Shown: piece by piece, positions 1 through 11,370 of the stretch
Position numbering within the stretch: the stretch's first letter is position 1
Layout: every line of letters starts with the position of its first letter
NCBI RefSeq assembly: GCF_019578655.1
Contig: NC_063260.1
Coordinates: 9,364,501 to 9,428,500 of the forward strand
Source of the DNA: Ricinus communis
Taxonomy: Eukaryota > Streptophyta > Magnoliopsida > Malpighiales > Euphorbiaceae
Direction of reading: 5' to 3'
Length of the DNA: 64,000 nt
Program-made: the position numbers and the translations under genes
Notes under the pieces: model-generated
Databases searched by the model: none
The model's input: only the letters and a program-made list of their open reading frames with translations
Told to the model about the DNA's origin: nothing

Positions 1-291
1 TCAGAATGAGGAATGAATTTGATAGTAAAAAAATGGATATTGAAAAAGAAAAAAGCTTTTGTAGTTAAATTCCACTAGTTAAAAAAAAAAAAAAGTGACA
101 GAAACAATAATTGAATTATTGATAGAATAAATAAACTAAAAAAGTGTCTGGTCAATAGTAGTTTTTTCTCACTGAATAGCTATATTAAAGCATTTGATAA
201 TAACGCATTTGATAGAAATTTAAAAAGTAACAGTTGATAGCTGATTTAGTCTCAATCAAATAGTTATATTAAAGCATTTACTAAAGACTTA
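1..291. other. AT-rich intergenic DNA
   Basis: No gene is visible. It carries a short direct repeat of a TATATTAAAGCATTT-like motif (near 181 and 266). A fragment around 231-262 resembles the ends of the MITE family that starts at 292. Confidence 0.5.
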
Positions 292-1011
292 GGACCTGTT
301 TGATTCAGCTGATCAATGCAACTGCTACCTGGTAGCTAATGGCTGATTAAACCGTTTGATAGAATTTCATTAGCGATTACTGTTAGTATGTTAAATAACC
401 ATTAAAAATATAATTTATCATTAAATATATTTTATTTTATTATACTATATTTAATGATATAAATTAATAAAAATAACTTATAATAAGTAAAAAATATTAT
501 AGTTAATTTTCTTTAGCTGAATTATATTTATTATTAAAAATATTTATAAAAATTATTTTAAAAGTAAAAATTTAAATTTAGATTCTACTAATAAAAATTT
601 CTAATTTCAAACATCATAAGTTTAAATTATAACTATTAAGAATAATTTTAAAATGATAATTATTTATTTTAAAATATTAAAATTTAATTATATGAGATCA
701 ATTTAAAGTAAGTTATTGTTAATAAGTTTTAATAAAAATAATAGTCTCCAAATAAATAAATAAATCAAATCACCATTAGCTAATAAAAAAAAAGCTCTAA
801 AAATAGAGCTAATACAATTAGAAATTTTTATTAGTAAAACTTAAAATTTAAATTTCTACTTTTGAAATAATTTTTATAAATATTTTTATTTATTAAACTA
901 AAGAAAAATAATTATAATATTTTTAATTATTATAAATTATTTTTATTAATTTATATCATTGAATATAATATATATAATATATTTAACGATAAATTATACT
1001 ATCAAATAGTG

Positions 1012-1840
1012 ATAGCAACGGGTAGGATACCTGCCCGTTTAATGTTATCCGAACCCAAACCCATTTAGACTTATATTGATCCGAACCCGTCCCAAATTCG
1101 CTTAAGAAGCTGTCTTTATTGCCCGAATCCATCTGAAATCCTAATAGGAATACCCGTATACTATCTGAACCTGATTAAAATTCGTTTAAATTAAATAACT
1201 ATTAGATAAATTTTATGGCGGGCACCCTACCTATTAAAAATTTATTTATATAAATATTCAAGTAATTAAATGACTACCCATTTATCTAATCCGTTTATAA
1301 TAATTTAAATTAATAAAATTATAAAATTATAAAATTACAAAATATAAACTAATTAAGTCTAAGTATTCAACATTAAATGTTCAATATATTAATACACACC
1401 AAGCATAAAATTCAATAAAATTTAAAATAATATTGTAAATAAAGACTAAATAAAACATATATATCTGTTTTCTACAAAAGAAACATTAAATGGCTTAATG
1501 GTAGAATGACTTTATTTTTTATAAAAGGTCTAAGATTCAATATTTATAGGGAACAAAATAAAAAAAAAATTCTTAACGGATTTAATAAAGGTAAGGTATT
1601 AGCGGATACCCTATAAGATACCTGTTTAGATAAACGGGTAGCAGGTTCAGGTTCGGGTATTTTGTAACCGTGTCCGTCTACATAATCGGATTCGGATAAT
1701 GGGTATTCGCGTGGATGAACCCGAATCAGACATGGGTAGTGCATTTAAATCCCAAATCCGTTTATTACTGCCCAAATTTATCCCAATAGAGTTCGATCGG
1801 ATTGGATATCCAAAAATACCCGCCTAAATGTCATTTTTAC
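1012..1840. mobile_element. Inner fold-back element rich in CGGGTA/TACCCG motifs
   Basis: The two flanks (about 1012-1250 and 1590-1838) are rich in CCCGAACC and GGTTCGGG motifs and are imperfect inverted repeats of each other. The middle is AT-rich. It sits inside the 292-2404 MITE nest, so it probably inserted later. No coding capacity is evident. Confidence 0.45.
1487..1572 (+). mobile_element. Possible tRNA-derived SINE fragment
   Basis: The segment TGGCTTAATGGTAGAATGAC resembles a Pol III A box. It is followed by GGTCTAAGATTCAAT, which resembles a B box, and then by an A-rich tail. Spacing and order fit a tRNA-derived SINE head. The copy is short and degraded, so the call is tentative. 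Confidence 0.3.
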
Positions 1841-2404
1841 CCTCAATGGTCATTTAACATGTTAACAACAACTGCTAATAAAATTTATCAAACGATTTAA
1901 TTTATCAGCTGTTAGCTACCAGCTTTCAGCCACTAGCTATCAGCTCTATTGATCAGCCGAACCAAACATGCTTTAATAATAATTTACTTTAAGTTCGTCT
2001 CATATAATTAAATTTTTATATTTTATAATAAATAATTAGTATTTTAAAATTATTTTTAATAGTTAAATAATTATAATATTTATAATTATGGTATTTGAAA
2101 TTAAAAAATAGAATTTAAATTTAAATTACTACTTTTAAAATAATTTTAGAAATATTTTTAATAATAAATACAATTAAGCTAAAAAGATTAATATTTTTAA
2201 TTATTATAAATTATTTTTATTAATTTGTATTATTAAATATAAATAATAAAATAAATTATATTTAACGATAGATTATATCTTCAATGGTCATTTAACATAC
2301 TAATAGCAACCGCTAATAAAATTTATTAGACGCTTTAATTTATTAGCCATCAACTATCAGCCAACAGTTACTAACTATATTTATCAGTCGAACCAAATAG
2401 ACCC

Positions 2405-4064
2405 TAATATACAGTAACAAATTCTTTATTATAGTAGAATTATTATTATAAAATAGTAAGTATGATTAATTTCTGTTATGTATATATTTTACAGCGGCTG
2501 TGATAGTTGTCATGGTGGAGGTCGTGGTGGTTATTGGCGGAGATGGTGGTGGTTATGATCATGATAGTTGAGTGATGATGAATGACTAAGTTTGTTTATT
2601 TATTTATTGTGTTTACTAGGTATTATTGAATTTTATTAAAAGAATAAAAAAAGAAGAAAAGTTGATGGTAGCTATCATAAATGAGATAATTTGTCTTTAA
2701 TAAATATTAATAAATTTTATAAACAAAACATAAAAGGAAGAAAGAAAATAAATTATTGGTGATCATCATGGTGGAGAAGACGATGATCATGGTCCAAGCA
2801 ATAGTAGTTTTAATAGAAAATTAATGACATTTACCAAAAATATGTTTGTTTGTTTGTTTTTGTTTTAAGTCGTAAAGAAGATCAGATGTGGTGGTGCTTT
2901 TATTAATTAGTATATTTTTAATCTTTTTAAAGAAAAGTAGAATACCTTTTTTACTTATTAAAAGTAAAATAAATAATTCTTTAACTTTAATTTAAATAAA
3001 AAAATAAAAAATTATTTAATCTTAATCTAAATAAATATAAACATATTTTTAATACTTAACCGTAATAGAAAAAATTAGATTCATAAAATCTATAGACTCT
3101 ACTTAGTTAAAGTAGTCCGGTTAATATAGTTCATAAATTTTTATTAATTTAAATAGATAATAAAATAAAATAATTATTTTATATGTCCCACCAACTAAAT
3201 GATTTATAACAATCTCATTGTCAAAATTAAACATTTACCTTTGATAGTAACTAAAGGTACAAGATGCTATAAATAAATACTAATAAGTTTTGGCTTAGAG
3301 TCTTATAATCACATAAGTTTTTTGAATTTAAACCCGATATTAGGAAAAAAATTTGAAAAAGAATAATGAATAAATTAATGTAATTAGAACATGATGAATA
3401 TCTATTTATCATTGGCTAATGTCCTTTGAACATGAAATCAATGTATAATTAGCTTAAGTTTTGATTTTTTGATCAATTTATCTAGCACTTGGTAAAAATG
3501 GTCAATTTAATATAATCAAAGGACTTATTCAATAGGAAAATTTTAATTTGGTCCTTAAACTTTATATTAAATATCAAATTAGATAAAAATAGATTTCTAT
3601 TGAATTAAAGTAAAACTATTTAACTTTAATGTAATTTACTCATATTAATGAAAATTCTAAATTAAAAAATATTATCCACTCGTACAAAACTATTTTTTTA
3701 TAAAATTAGAATAAAATTTTATAAATTAATTTTAGTTTCTAATAAACATAATAATTTAATATTTGACTTGATTTGGTATCTTCACCTGATGAAAATACTG
3801 AGATAATGAGTTATTCATTTTAATAGTGGGTTAGTTGTAAAAACATTAGATGATATCAATATGACTTAATAGTTATCAAGTTATTGTATTTAATATTTGA
3901 TAAAATTTATATAATATTAATTTATATCTTATAACAATAAGAAGTTATCATAATTAATAATTATTTAGTTAATTATATTATAAAATTTAAATATTTAAAA
4001 TTAAAATAAAATCACGTATTATATGAAATGTTTAATTTATATAAAAATACAAAATAACTGTTAG
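2405..4064. other. AT-rich intergenic DNA with a GGT-rich patch
   Basis: No gene is seen. Around 2500-2570 and 2760-2800 there are short TGGTGG/GATGATCATGG-rich patches that stand out from the AT-rich background. They look like simple-sequence expansions, not exons, because no frame stays open. Confidence 0.4.
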
Positions 4065-4296
4065 AGTTAATTCGTTTTCTAACTAACATTATGGTTGTTG
4101 ATTTTTCTTTGCCAAAAGTGCAGGAAGAGCTAATACTTCCTCGCATACCAAAAAAACAACTAAGGTGGAAAGAGTTAAAGCGTTTCTTTTAGGACAGAAC
4201 ACTAATTGGGTCTCGCGCCAAAAAGGTGTAATTATTTGTTTTTTAAATTTTAGAGGTGTAATTGTGCTACTTTAATATTTAAGAGTTTAATTGCCA
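4065..4296 (+). repeat. Dispersed repeat, copy A
   Basis: This stretch shares a long collinear match with 5264-5506, including ATGGTTGTTGATTTTTC, GGAGCTAATACTTCCTC-like and GTGTAATTATTTG-like blocks. The two copies lie about 1.2 kb apart in the same orientation and have diverged. No ORF is carried. Confidence 0.6.
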
Positions 4297-5263
4297 AGAA
4301 AAAGTATAAATGATAATATAATTATGTCAATTAAATCTATTTGATACTTCGGTTCAATAATTATAAAAAATGATACCTTATGTTTTTCGGCCATTTTGTG
4401 TTGATGCAGTAATCAGATTCTTTCTCTAATTTTCATGTTATTACTGACCCGTATATAATTAATTTTAGTATACCTAAAAATCATAATCCTTCAAATACAA
4501 CTGCAAGGTATGAATTCAAAATAGAAGAGTTTAAAAAATATTCAACATCTAATTAAAATTAGTTGTATTAAAAAAAGAAGTGGTATGGTAGTCCATAAGA
4601 ATTTGGCTGCCATATCATTATATAATGACCAATAAATGTAATTTGATTCATTATTGGTCGATTGGGCACTATTATTTGTAATTATTAAGTTGAGATACTA
4701 AATGAATACAATAGCCATATTTATATTTATAGTACCACTTATAGGTTTTACTCATTTAATTGCACTTTGGCCAACAATTCAATTTGTACTTTCTCTCGCT
4801 TTTTTTTTATATTCATTCTTTATATTTCTACATATCAAATCAATATCTTCACGCTCAAAAACTTTGTAAACAAAAGAAAATGAAAGAAGAAAGAAGAAGA
4901 AGAAAAAGAAAAAGAAAAGGAGGAAGAATAATAAGAGTATAAAAAACTAAGGAGAGAGAGAGGATACATGCGGCATCATCTTGATTAACGATGGTTAATT
5001 CTTTTTATCTAATGAGATGCTAAGATGATATAGATGATATAAAAAACATAATTTTTTGTTATTTATTATAAAAAATAAAGAAGAATTAATCAGCTCCTCG
5101 GTTTAAATGTTAATGACAGAAATACACCTTTTCTCTATAAATAATTGATGTAAAGATAAAATAATACAAGAAGATATGAATAAGATCCTAAAATTTTAAT
5201 CAAGGTGCAATTATACCCTTAAAATTTTAAATTATTATATCGTAAAGTCCAAGAAAAAAAATA
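4297..5263. other. Spacer between the two dispersed repeat copies
   Basis: AT-rich sequence with a purine-rich tract at about 4875-4960 (AAAGAAGAAAG-like). Short frames here are low-complexity and no gene is supported. Confidence 0.4.
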
Positions 5264-5506
5264 ATATTATTAGAATTAACTCATTTTAAACTAATAATAA
5301 TGGTTGATTTTTCTTTGTCAAAGTGAAGGAGGAGCTAATACTTCCTCATATGCAAGAAAATAAGATGGAGATAGTTAAAATGGTCTCTTTTAAGATGTAA
5401 AACTAATCCGATCTCATGTCATAAAAGTGTAATTATTTATTTTTCAAATTTTAGAGAGGTAATTTAACTATTTTAAAACTTAGAGGTTTAATCACACTTT
5501 GAGTTT
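5264..5506 (+). repeat. Dispersed repeat, copy B
   Basis: Second, same-orientation copy of the repeat at 4065-4296, sharing GGTTGATTTTTCTTTG and GAGCTAATACTTCCTC. Both copies end in a stretch reading 'AGAGGT...TTAATT'. The pattern fits an old short interspersed or non-autonomous element. Confidence 0.6.
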
Positions 5507-5689
5507 TTTTTATTTTAAAAAAAAATCATAAGATAGAGCATTTATTATATAAAATATGTGTATATATATATATTAAAGAAAACTACAATATTATACATTT
5601 ATCCACTCACCTGGTATGTGGGACTGGCCAATTATACCTTCACTAAAATTTTTTGCTAATTTTCTTTGGACTATTATCTAAGCGCACAA

Positions 5690-7014
5690 ATCCCAAACGA
5701 TGCTATATCGGTTGACTCGCCTCCGGCCGCTGGAATCCGATCGACAATCCAAGTGCGCCTACAAACTCGAAACGAAACATAGATGATGATTCTAGCATCT
5801 GATTCTCCGATTTGGTCTTCGATTATTCCAAAGTCTCACCGACAATTTCCAATTGTTGATTTTCTAACAGAATCCGATCTGCGAAATTAGTGTCATCGGA
5901 AAATTCATGAAGAGTAGGTCCCAATTATATCCTTTGATCACCTGAAGCACGATGGCATTGGCCGTAAAACCTCAAAAACCTGAGCTGTCCTATAACCTTC
6001 CTCTCGTTGAATATCTTTATTCTGGTAGCCACACAGAGCGAAGCTGGGTGAAAATGGTAGCCCAACTGCTACTGGTTCTTTTACGACCAAGATCGCCGCT
6101 AAAGGTTTCTAGAAACACCATGAACAGTGCCTAGGAGCTTTTGGTTTTTACCTTGCCGTTTCCTGCTGTAGTCGCTGCTGCTGCACTTACTGGCTTCTGC
6201 ACCATCACCGACCAGCTTCCCCGCTGCTCAAACCAGCTCCCCCCCTCCTCCTTCTTCTTCTTCTTCGTCCTTTATTTCTTCTTTTTCTTTTTCATATAAT
6301 AGCCTTTAGTCCTTCTATTTTTCTTTGAATAACCATAACCCCCTGAAATTATCCGCTAAATCCTTAAGCTTAAAATTATTCCTTCAATTAGGCCCTTAGC
6401 TACTACTTTTGAGCCAAATCAAAATTATAAAAAATATATAGTTACTTATTTATCCTTTCTTTTGATTTTGATACTACTATTATGCCCCTACCAACATATT
6501 TATTTATAAAAATAAATATGTAATGAAAATTCTAATTTAAATCCCATTTTAAATCCATTTCTCTTTTAGCCCCTTTTTTATAATTAAATATCAATTTAAT
6601 CATAATACTTTATTAACTTAATTAATCAATTTAGTAACCCTTTTTCAATTAAATCCATACCATTTTGCTAATTAAAATTTTATCATTTTCCATGATAAAG
6701 TTTTTTATAAGAATATTTATATAACTTCCAAATATAATATTTAATTCATATACTCATATGGAGAAAAAACTTGAGTGACATTTATGAAAAATAGTTTACC
6801 CCTTATATAATTCACCTAATTAATTATTTAAAAATTAAACTAATTAGATTTAATTAATAGATCTTTTTTATTTTTATCTTGCACTTAAAAATCCTTTTGA
6901 AAATAAGATGCTCAATAATAATCTAGTTTAAAATATTCTTTTTAAAATAATTTTTTTATTTTAATCACATATATTAAATTTTAAGACTTCTAATTTTACT
7001 ATAATAATAATAAT

Positions 7015-7048
<34 letters not shown>

Positions 7049-7073
7049 GTAAGAAGAAGAAGAATAAAAATAA

Positions 7074-7112
<39 letters not shown>

Positions 7113-7124
7113 GCGGGTGCTACA
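5690..7124 (-). mobile_element. Inverted fragment of the long non-coding LTR family (copy 3)
   Basis: Read on the minus strand, the fragment opens at 7124 with TGTAGCACCCGC, matching the TGTAATACCC start of the complete LTR at 40767. It then runs through about 700 bp of AT-rich sequence, a purine-rich tract and a GC-rich block. The last part (about 5690-5790) contains GATCGGATTCCAGCGGCC and GGAGGCGAGTC, aligning with 14112-14140. Similarity fades just before the point where the GT...AG segment of copy 1 begins, so the 3' half is missing. Confidence 0.65.
7001..7112. repeat. (AAT)n/(ATT)n inverted microsatellite
   Basis: A run of AAT units (about 7001-7048) is followed, after a short AAGAAG-type spacer, by a run of ATT units (about 7076-7112). 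The two arms are complementary and could form a long AT hairpin. It lies inside the start of the inverted LTR fragment. Confidence 0.85.
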
Positions 7125-7930
7125 TATGCAATCCATATGTGCAGTTTAAAATTTATGTAAATAAAAAAAAAAATTCATGAAGGATATCTTTATGATGAGT
7201 TGACATTGAATGTTGAAAGATTAATGTTTTTCTATTTCAAAATTGGACGAGTCTTTTATGAACTATTTAAAAACAATAATTATCAAATTTATTGATTTCA
7301 GAAATGAATCTATAGATTATTGCATTTTATGAAGATATAAGAAATGGATGCCAAATAAGAAAGAAAAAATAATAAAATTAATAAACATAAAAATAAAAAT
7401 AATAAAATAAAGATAAAAGCATTTTCGTGTTTTTTTAATATTATATGATGTGGCTAGTTCATAAAAGTACAAATGAGATATAAAGATTTTTTTTTAATTT
7501 AAATAAAGTCTTGAATTCGAATTTTAAATATATAATTATATTAAAATTTATAAAGTAATATTTTATTACTTGCAAGGATTTTACTTAATATGCTCTAAAT
7601 TAATTTTAGCATATATATAAAAATATTATTTATTATTACAATAAGTCTAGATCGGCTAGAAATACCTAAATGTATTATATTTTGAAAATTCAGAAAATCA
7701 ATTAAATAAAAGGAAATGATTAAACACTAAAATGATAAAAATTGAAAAATGCCAAATCAGGTGTTAGATAACTGATTTAATGCTCCGAATCAAACATGGG
7801 CCATGGCCAAGTGGTTTATTGTCATTCCACATGGTTTGATAAAAATAAATTAGTTACATTACGACGGTAGATATAGCAGCCTCGTTTTTATATAAGCTTA
7901 ATTTTCAAAAAACAAAAATAGACTTTATAC
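7125..7930. other. AT-rich intergenic DNA
   Basis: No gene, RNA gene or clear transposon terminus is visible between the inverted LTR fragment and the palindromic MITE. Confidence 0.4.
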
Positions 7931-8356
7931 TTATTATTAAATTTAGTAAATAATTTTCAATTTTCAATTTCAACTCTATATTTTAATATTAATTTTAATT
8001 TTAACATTTAATAAAATTATTTGTTAAATTTACTAGCTTAGCATGAACTCCAACAACAAAAAAAAAAAATTGAGTCAATTTCAGAGCTGTTGATTCGTTC
8101 CATTACTAAAATATCATCATTTAAGTACATAATTTTTTTCTTAAATTTAGAGTTTATTAATTTTATGTGTTTAAACGATAATATTTTAATAGTGAGAGTG
8201 CTGACTCAATTCTTCCTTTTTATGTTGTTGTTGGAATTTACGTCACTTCAATAAATTTTGTTGATAATTTCATTAGAGGTTAAAATCGAAATCAATATTA
8301 AAGTTTAATGCTAAAATTAAAAATTTAGATTGTACATGCTAGATTTAATAATAAAT
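7931..8356. mobile_element. Near-palindromic MITE, copy A
   Basis: The whole segment is close to a perfect inverted repeat: the left arm (TTATTATTAAATTTAG...) pairs with the right arm (...CTAGATTTAATAATAAAT), and the match continues inward through GATTCGTTCCATTACTAAAA against TTTTAATAGTGAGAGTGCTG. Related copies occur at 23814-24160 and 53291-53716. It has no ORF and could be transcribed into one long hairpin RNA. Confidence 0.7.
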
Positions 8357-9355
8357 CAAAATATATAAATTTTTAGCAATTAAACTTTTAATATATATTT
8401 TATCATTTTTAGTCTTTTCAATACATTTTTCTAAATTCGAGAAAAATACATAAAACTAGCCTATATTAATAAATTATGTGTTATTTAGCTTTTGAGTTAA
8501 ACATAGGCTAAACAAACCTATGAGTTCTAGTATATGTTTTTCATTAGTATTAATGCTTTAATTCTTTTTAGTATAAAATTATAACATAAACCACAATACT
8601 AATTAGGAATTTGTTTACTTTTTCATGACATAAATGATAAACGTCCATATCAGTATTCCATTCATCGACCACGTGATGTATGATAAATTATTTCATTAAT
8701 ATCGGAAACTTTCCACTTATGTTCAAATGGTATTAATTCTTCAATTTATTTCTTTTTAGTACCTCACGTATTATTTATATTTCAACTAATGATACCTATT
8801 GAAATTTTAATAATTTTTTGATGATGTGTTAATTAATGTCATGCTTATATGGACTTCCACATGTTACATCAACTAAAATCAACGAAATCCTAATAAGTAC
8901 TAATGTCATCAAGAGTGTAACGTAGCAATAGCGTGATTCATTTTAAGTAAGGGCTTAAAGAATAGTGTTTTGAAGGTTGTATTAATATTAGCTTTTTATT
9001 GGTGTTTTAAGTGGGTATATATAGTAGAATTACTAGTTATTTCTATGTCCGGAGTGGTCCTAAAGATTAGAAGGAACATGGATTCTGAATATTAGTGAAT
9101 ATTGCTTTATGGCTATGTAGAATGGTGATCCGCTTATTGAGTATGTCAGTGATCTAGGTGGATTGTTAAGTATTGGCGAGTTCTTAACTCGCATAAAAAT
9201 TTACCTTTAGGCAGTCTCCATTAAATATCATCAATTAAAACAAAAATAATAATATGGTACCAAAAGGAAATAAATTAAGAAATTAATTGTAAAAAATTAA
9301 TTACTCATATAATTATAATAAGATATTAGTGATTAAATTCTATTGGTTAATGAAA
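8357..9355. other. AT-rich intergenic DNA before the copia element
   Basis: No coding or RNA gene is recognised. The base composition becomes slightly less AT-rich at 8900-9200, but no frame stays open. Confidence 0.4.
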
Positions 9356-9655
9356 TGTTGTGAATTGAATAATTATGACTATTGGTAAAAGTTATAACAT
9401 GAAAGGTTGTAACTATTGGTACTTTGATGGAAAGAAACCATTAGTCTATAAATAAGAGTTGGTCCTCTCTCTATCCATTATTATCAACAATTATAACTAA
9501 TACAAAAACTAAAGATTGGAGTATCCATCAATAAGATAAGGGGAAAAGGGAGAGAAATCACACTCTATTAAATATGAAGCAAGGCATATTTTCTTCCTTT
9601 TATTTAATGGTGAAGAACATGAAGTTCTAGATCAATAGGCTATTATGTGTTTATA
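9356..9655 (+). repeat. Candidate 5' LTR of the copia element
   Basis: It begins with TGTTGTGAATTG and stops just before a primer-binding site at 9658. A TATA-like CTATAAATAAG lies near 9455, with a downstream CT-rich stretch, as expected for a U3/R promoter. The 3' boundary is not a clean CA, so the end is approximate, and no 3' LTR is left for comparison. Confidence 0.6.
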
Positions 9656-9657
9656 TA

Positions 9658-9669
9658 TGGTATCAGAGC
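9658..9669 (+). promoter_or_regulatory. Primer-binding site for initiator tRNA-Met
   Basis: TGGTATCAGAGC is complementary to the 3' end of plant initiator methionine tRNA, the usual minus-strand primer of Ty1/copia elements. It sits just inside the 5' LTR. Confidence 0.85.
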
Positions 9670-10468
9670 ATGGTTTAAAAATTTTTTTTTTCTATAATTT
9701 TGTTGAATTTATTGTTGTTATAGATGCATGCAAGATTTGGATTAAGTTTAAGATTTATTGATGTAAGTTTTTTTACTAATTTTGTGTAAATTTGGTGACA
9801 CACACTACTGTAACAAAAACTGTATTTTTGATCAAGGTCCATTGTGACCCATAAAGTTTTGTTAACTATCAGATTGCACGTAAAATTATTTTTCTTCTAA
9901 TTAAGTCCGAAATAATTTACAGTTACATTCTAATAAAAAACTTTTAATCCAGATTCATCCTTAATTCTTGGTACATATATATATATCAGTAGTTGATGCT
10001 TAATTGAAATTAAGTTAAATATTTAATAAAAATAATATATTATTATAGACTTTTGAAATTTATTTTAAGAACGATTTGCTTGTCACCAATATGGCCAAAT
10101 TTTTAAAGTAAATAAATTTCAAATTATAGATTATAATTTTCAATTACTCATAAATTTTATGTTTAAATAACATTACGATTTTTATGTATTTATGGGTAAA
10201 TTGAAGTTTATCATTATAAGATATTTAGGGATCAACCCAAAGGTTGATTAATTATTTTATAATTGATAAATATAATCATGGTGATTAGTATGTTATACTA
10301 ATTTTATTTTTTACAAATCCAAAGATAGAAAAAATAAATTTAGTTATGCATATATAATTACCTATAATTATTTACATAAGTATATCTTATTATCACCTAA
10401 AGGAGAACTTTGATATATTTATGTTTATATTTGAATTTATAGAATAAATATTATGAATCAAAGCATTA

Positions 10469-11370
10469 ATGTATGAGTATTCTATGTTATTTTTATTTGC
10501 AGTATTTGTACTTGTTTCTCTTCATTTGCATGCTTCATCTGTTCTGTTATTTAATGGTTTGAACTTTTCTGATTGGTGCGAACAAGTTCAGTTTCATTTA
10601 GGTGTTCTGGATCTTGATTTGGCACTTCAAATTGAGAAACCGGCTACTATTACTGATAAAGTAGCAATGAAGAAAAAGATTTATATAAAGCTTAGGAAAG
10701 ATCGAACAGATTAAGCTTAATGTTCATGCGAATGACTGTTGCAAACAACTTAAAGAGTACAATTCCTAAAACTGACAGTGCAAAGAAATTTAAAAAGCTG
10801 ATTGAGGAACGTTCTCAAATAGCTGATAAGTCACTTGCTCGCACATTGATGAGTAATTTGACCAACATGAAATATGATAGTTCACGTGCCATGCATGAGC
10901 ATGTTCTTGAAATAACTACCTTAGCGGCAAAATTAAAGACTTTAGGAATGAATATGGATGAGTATTTTCTAGTACAGTTCATACTGAACTCCTTGCCTTC
11001 TGAATAATATGGTCCATTCCAAATGAACTATAATACCTTAAAGGATAAATGGAATATAAATGAATTGACCAGTATGCTTGTTCAAGAGGAGATACGATTA
11101 AAGAATCAAAGAGCTCATTCAGTTCATCTCTTAAGTCATCAAGAAGCTGGAAAGAGTGGCAAAAAAAAAGGTGGAAAGAGTAAGAAGAAAGGTTTACACA
11201 ACCTGAATGAATCTTCTAAAGGTGCTCATAAGAAGGAACATGGGAGTGTTAAGTGTCACTTCTGTGATAGAATCGGGCACTTAAAGAAGGATTGCCTGAA
11301 ACGTAAAGCTTGGTTCGAAAAGAAAGGTAAGCATTATGCTTTAGTATGTTTTGAAATTAAATTTTATTGA
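10469..11370 (+). pseudogene. Copia gag (broken)
   Basis: This is the capsid-like polyprotein region of the copia element. The N-terminal part has FNGLNFSDW, typical of the copia gag start. The middle matches the copia gag domain (LARTLMSNLTNMKYD, then FILNSLPSE). A basic linker leads to a zinc knuckle, CHFCDRIGHLKKDC (about 11254-11295). Stops at about 10712 and 11005 and a frameshift near 11360 split it into at least three pieces, so no intact protein can be made. Confidence 0.85.

Larger units (their letters stand above)
292..2404. mobile_element. Nested MITE-like elements with long inverted repeats
   Basis: The left end opens with GGACCTGTTTGATTCAGC and runs about 130 bp. Its inverted counterpart is found twice on the right, ending near 1974 and at 2404 (GTCGAACCAAATAGACCC). 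The AT-rich subterminal parts are also inverted against each other (about 400-620 against 790-1000, and about 1980-2100 against 2160-2280). This is best read as a non-autonomous DNA transposon family with at least two copies nested or partly duplicated. No transposase remnant is visible, and a clean target-site duplication could not be assigned, so the superfamily is left open. Confidence 0.6.
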
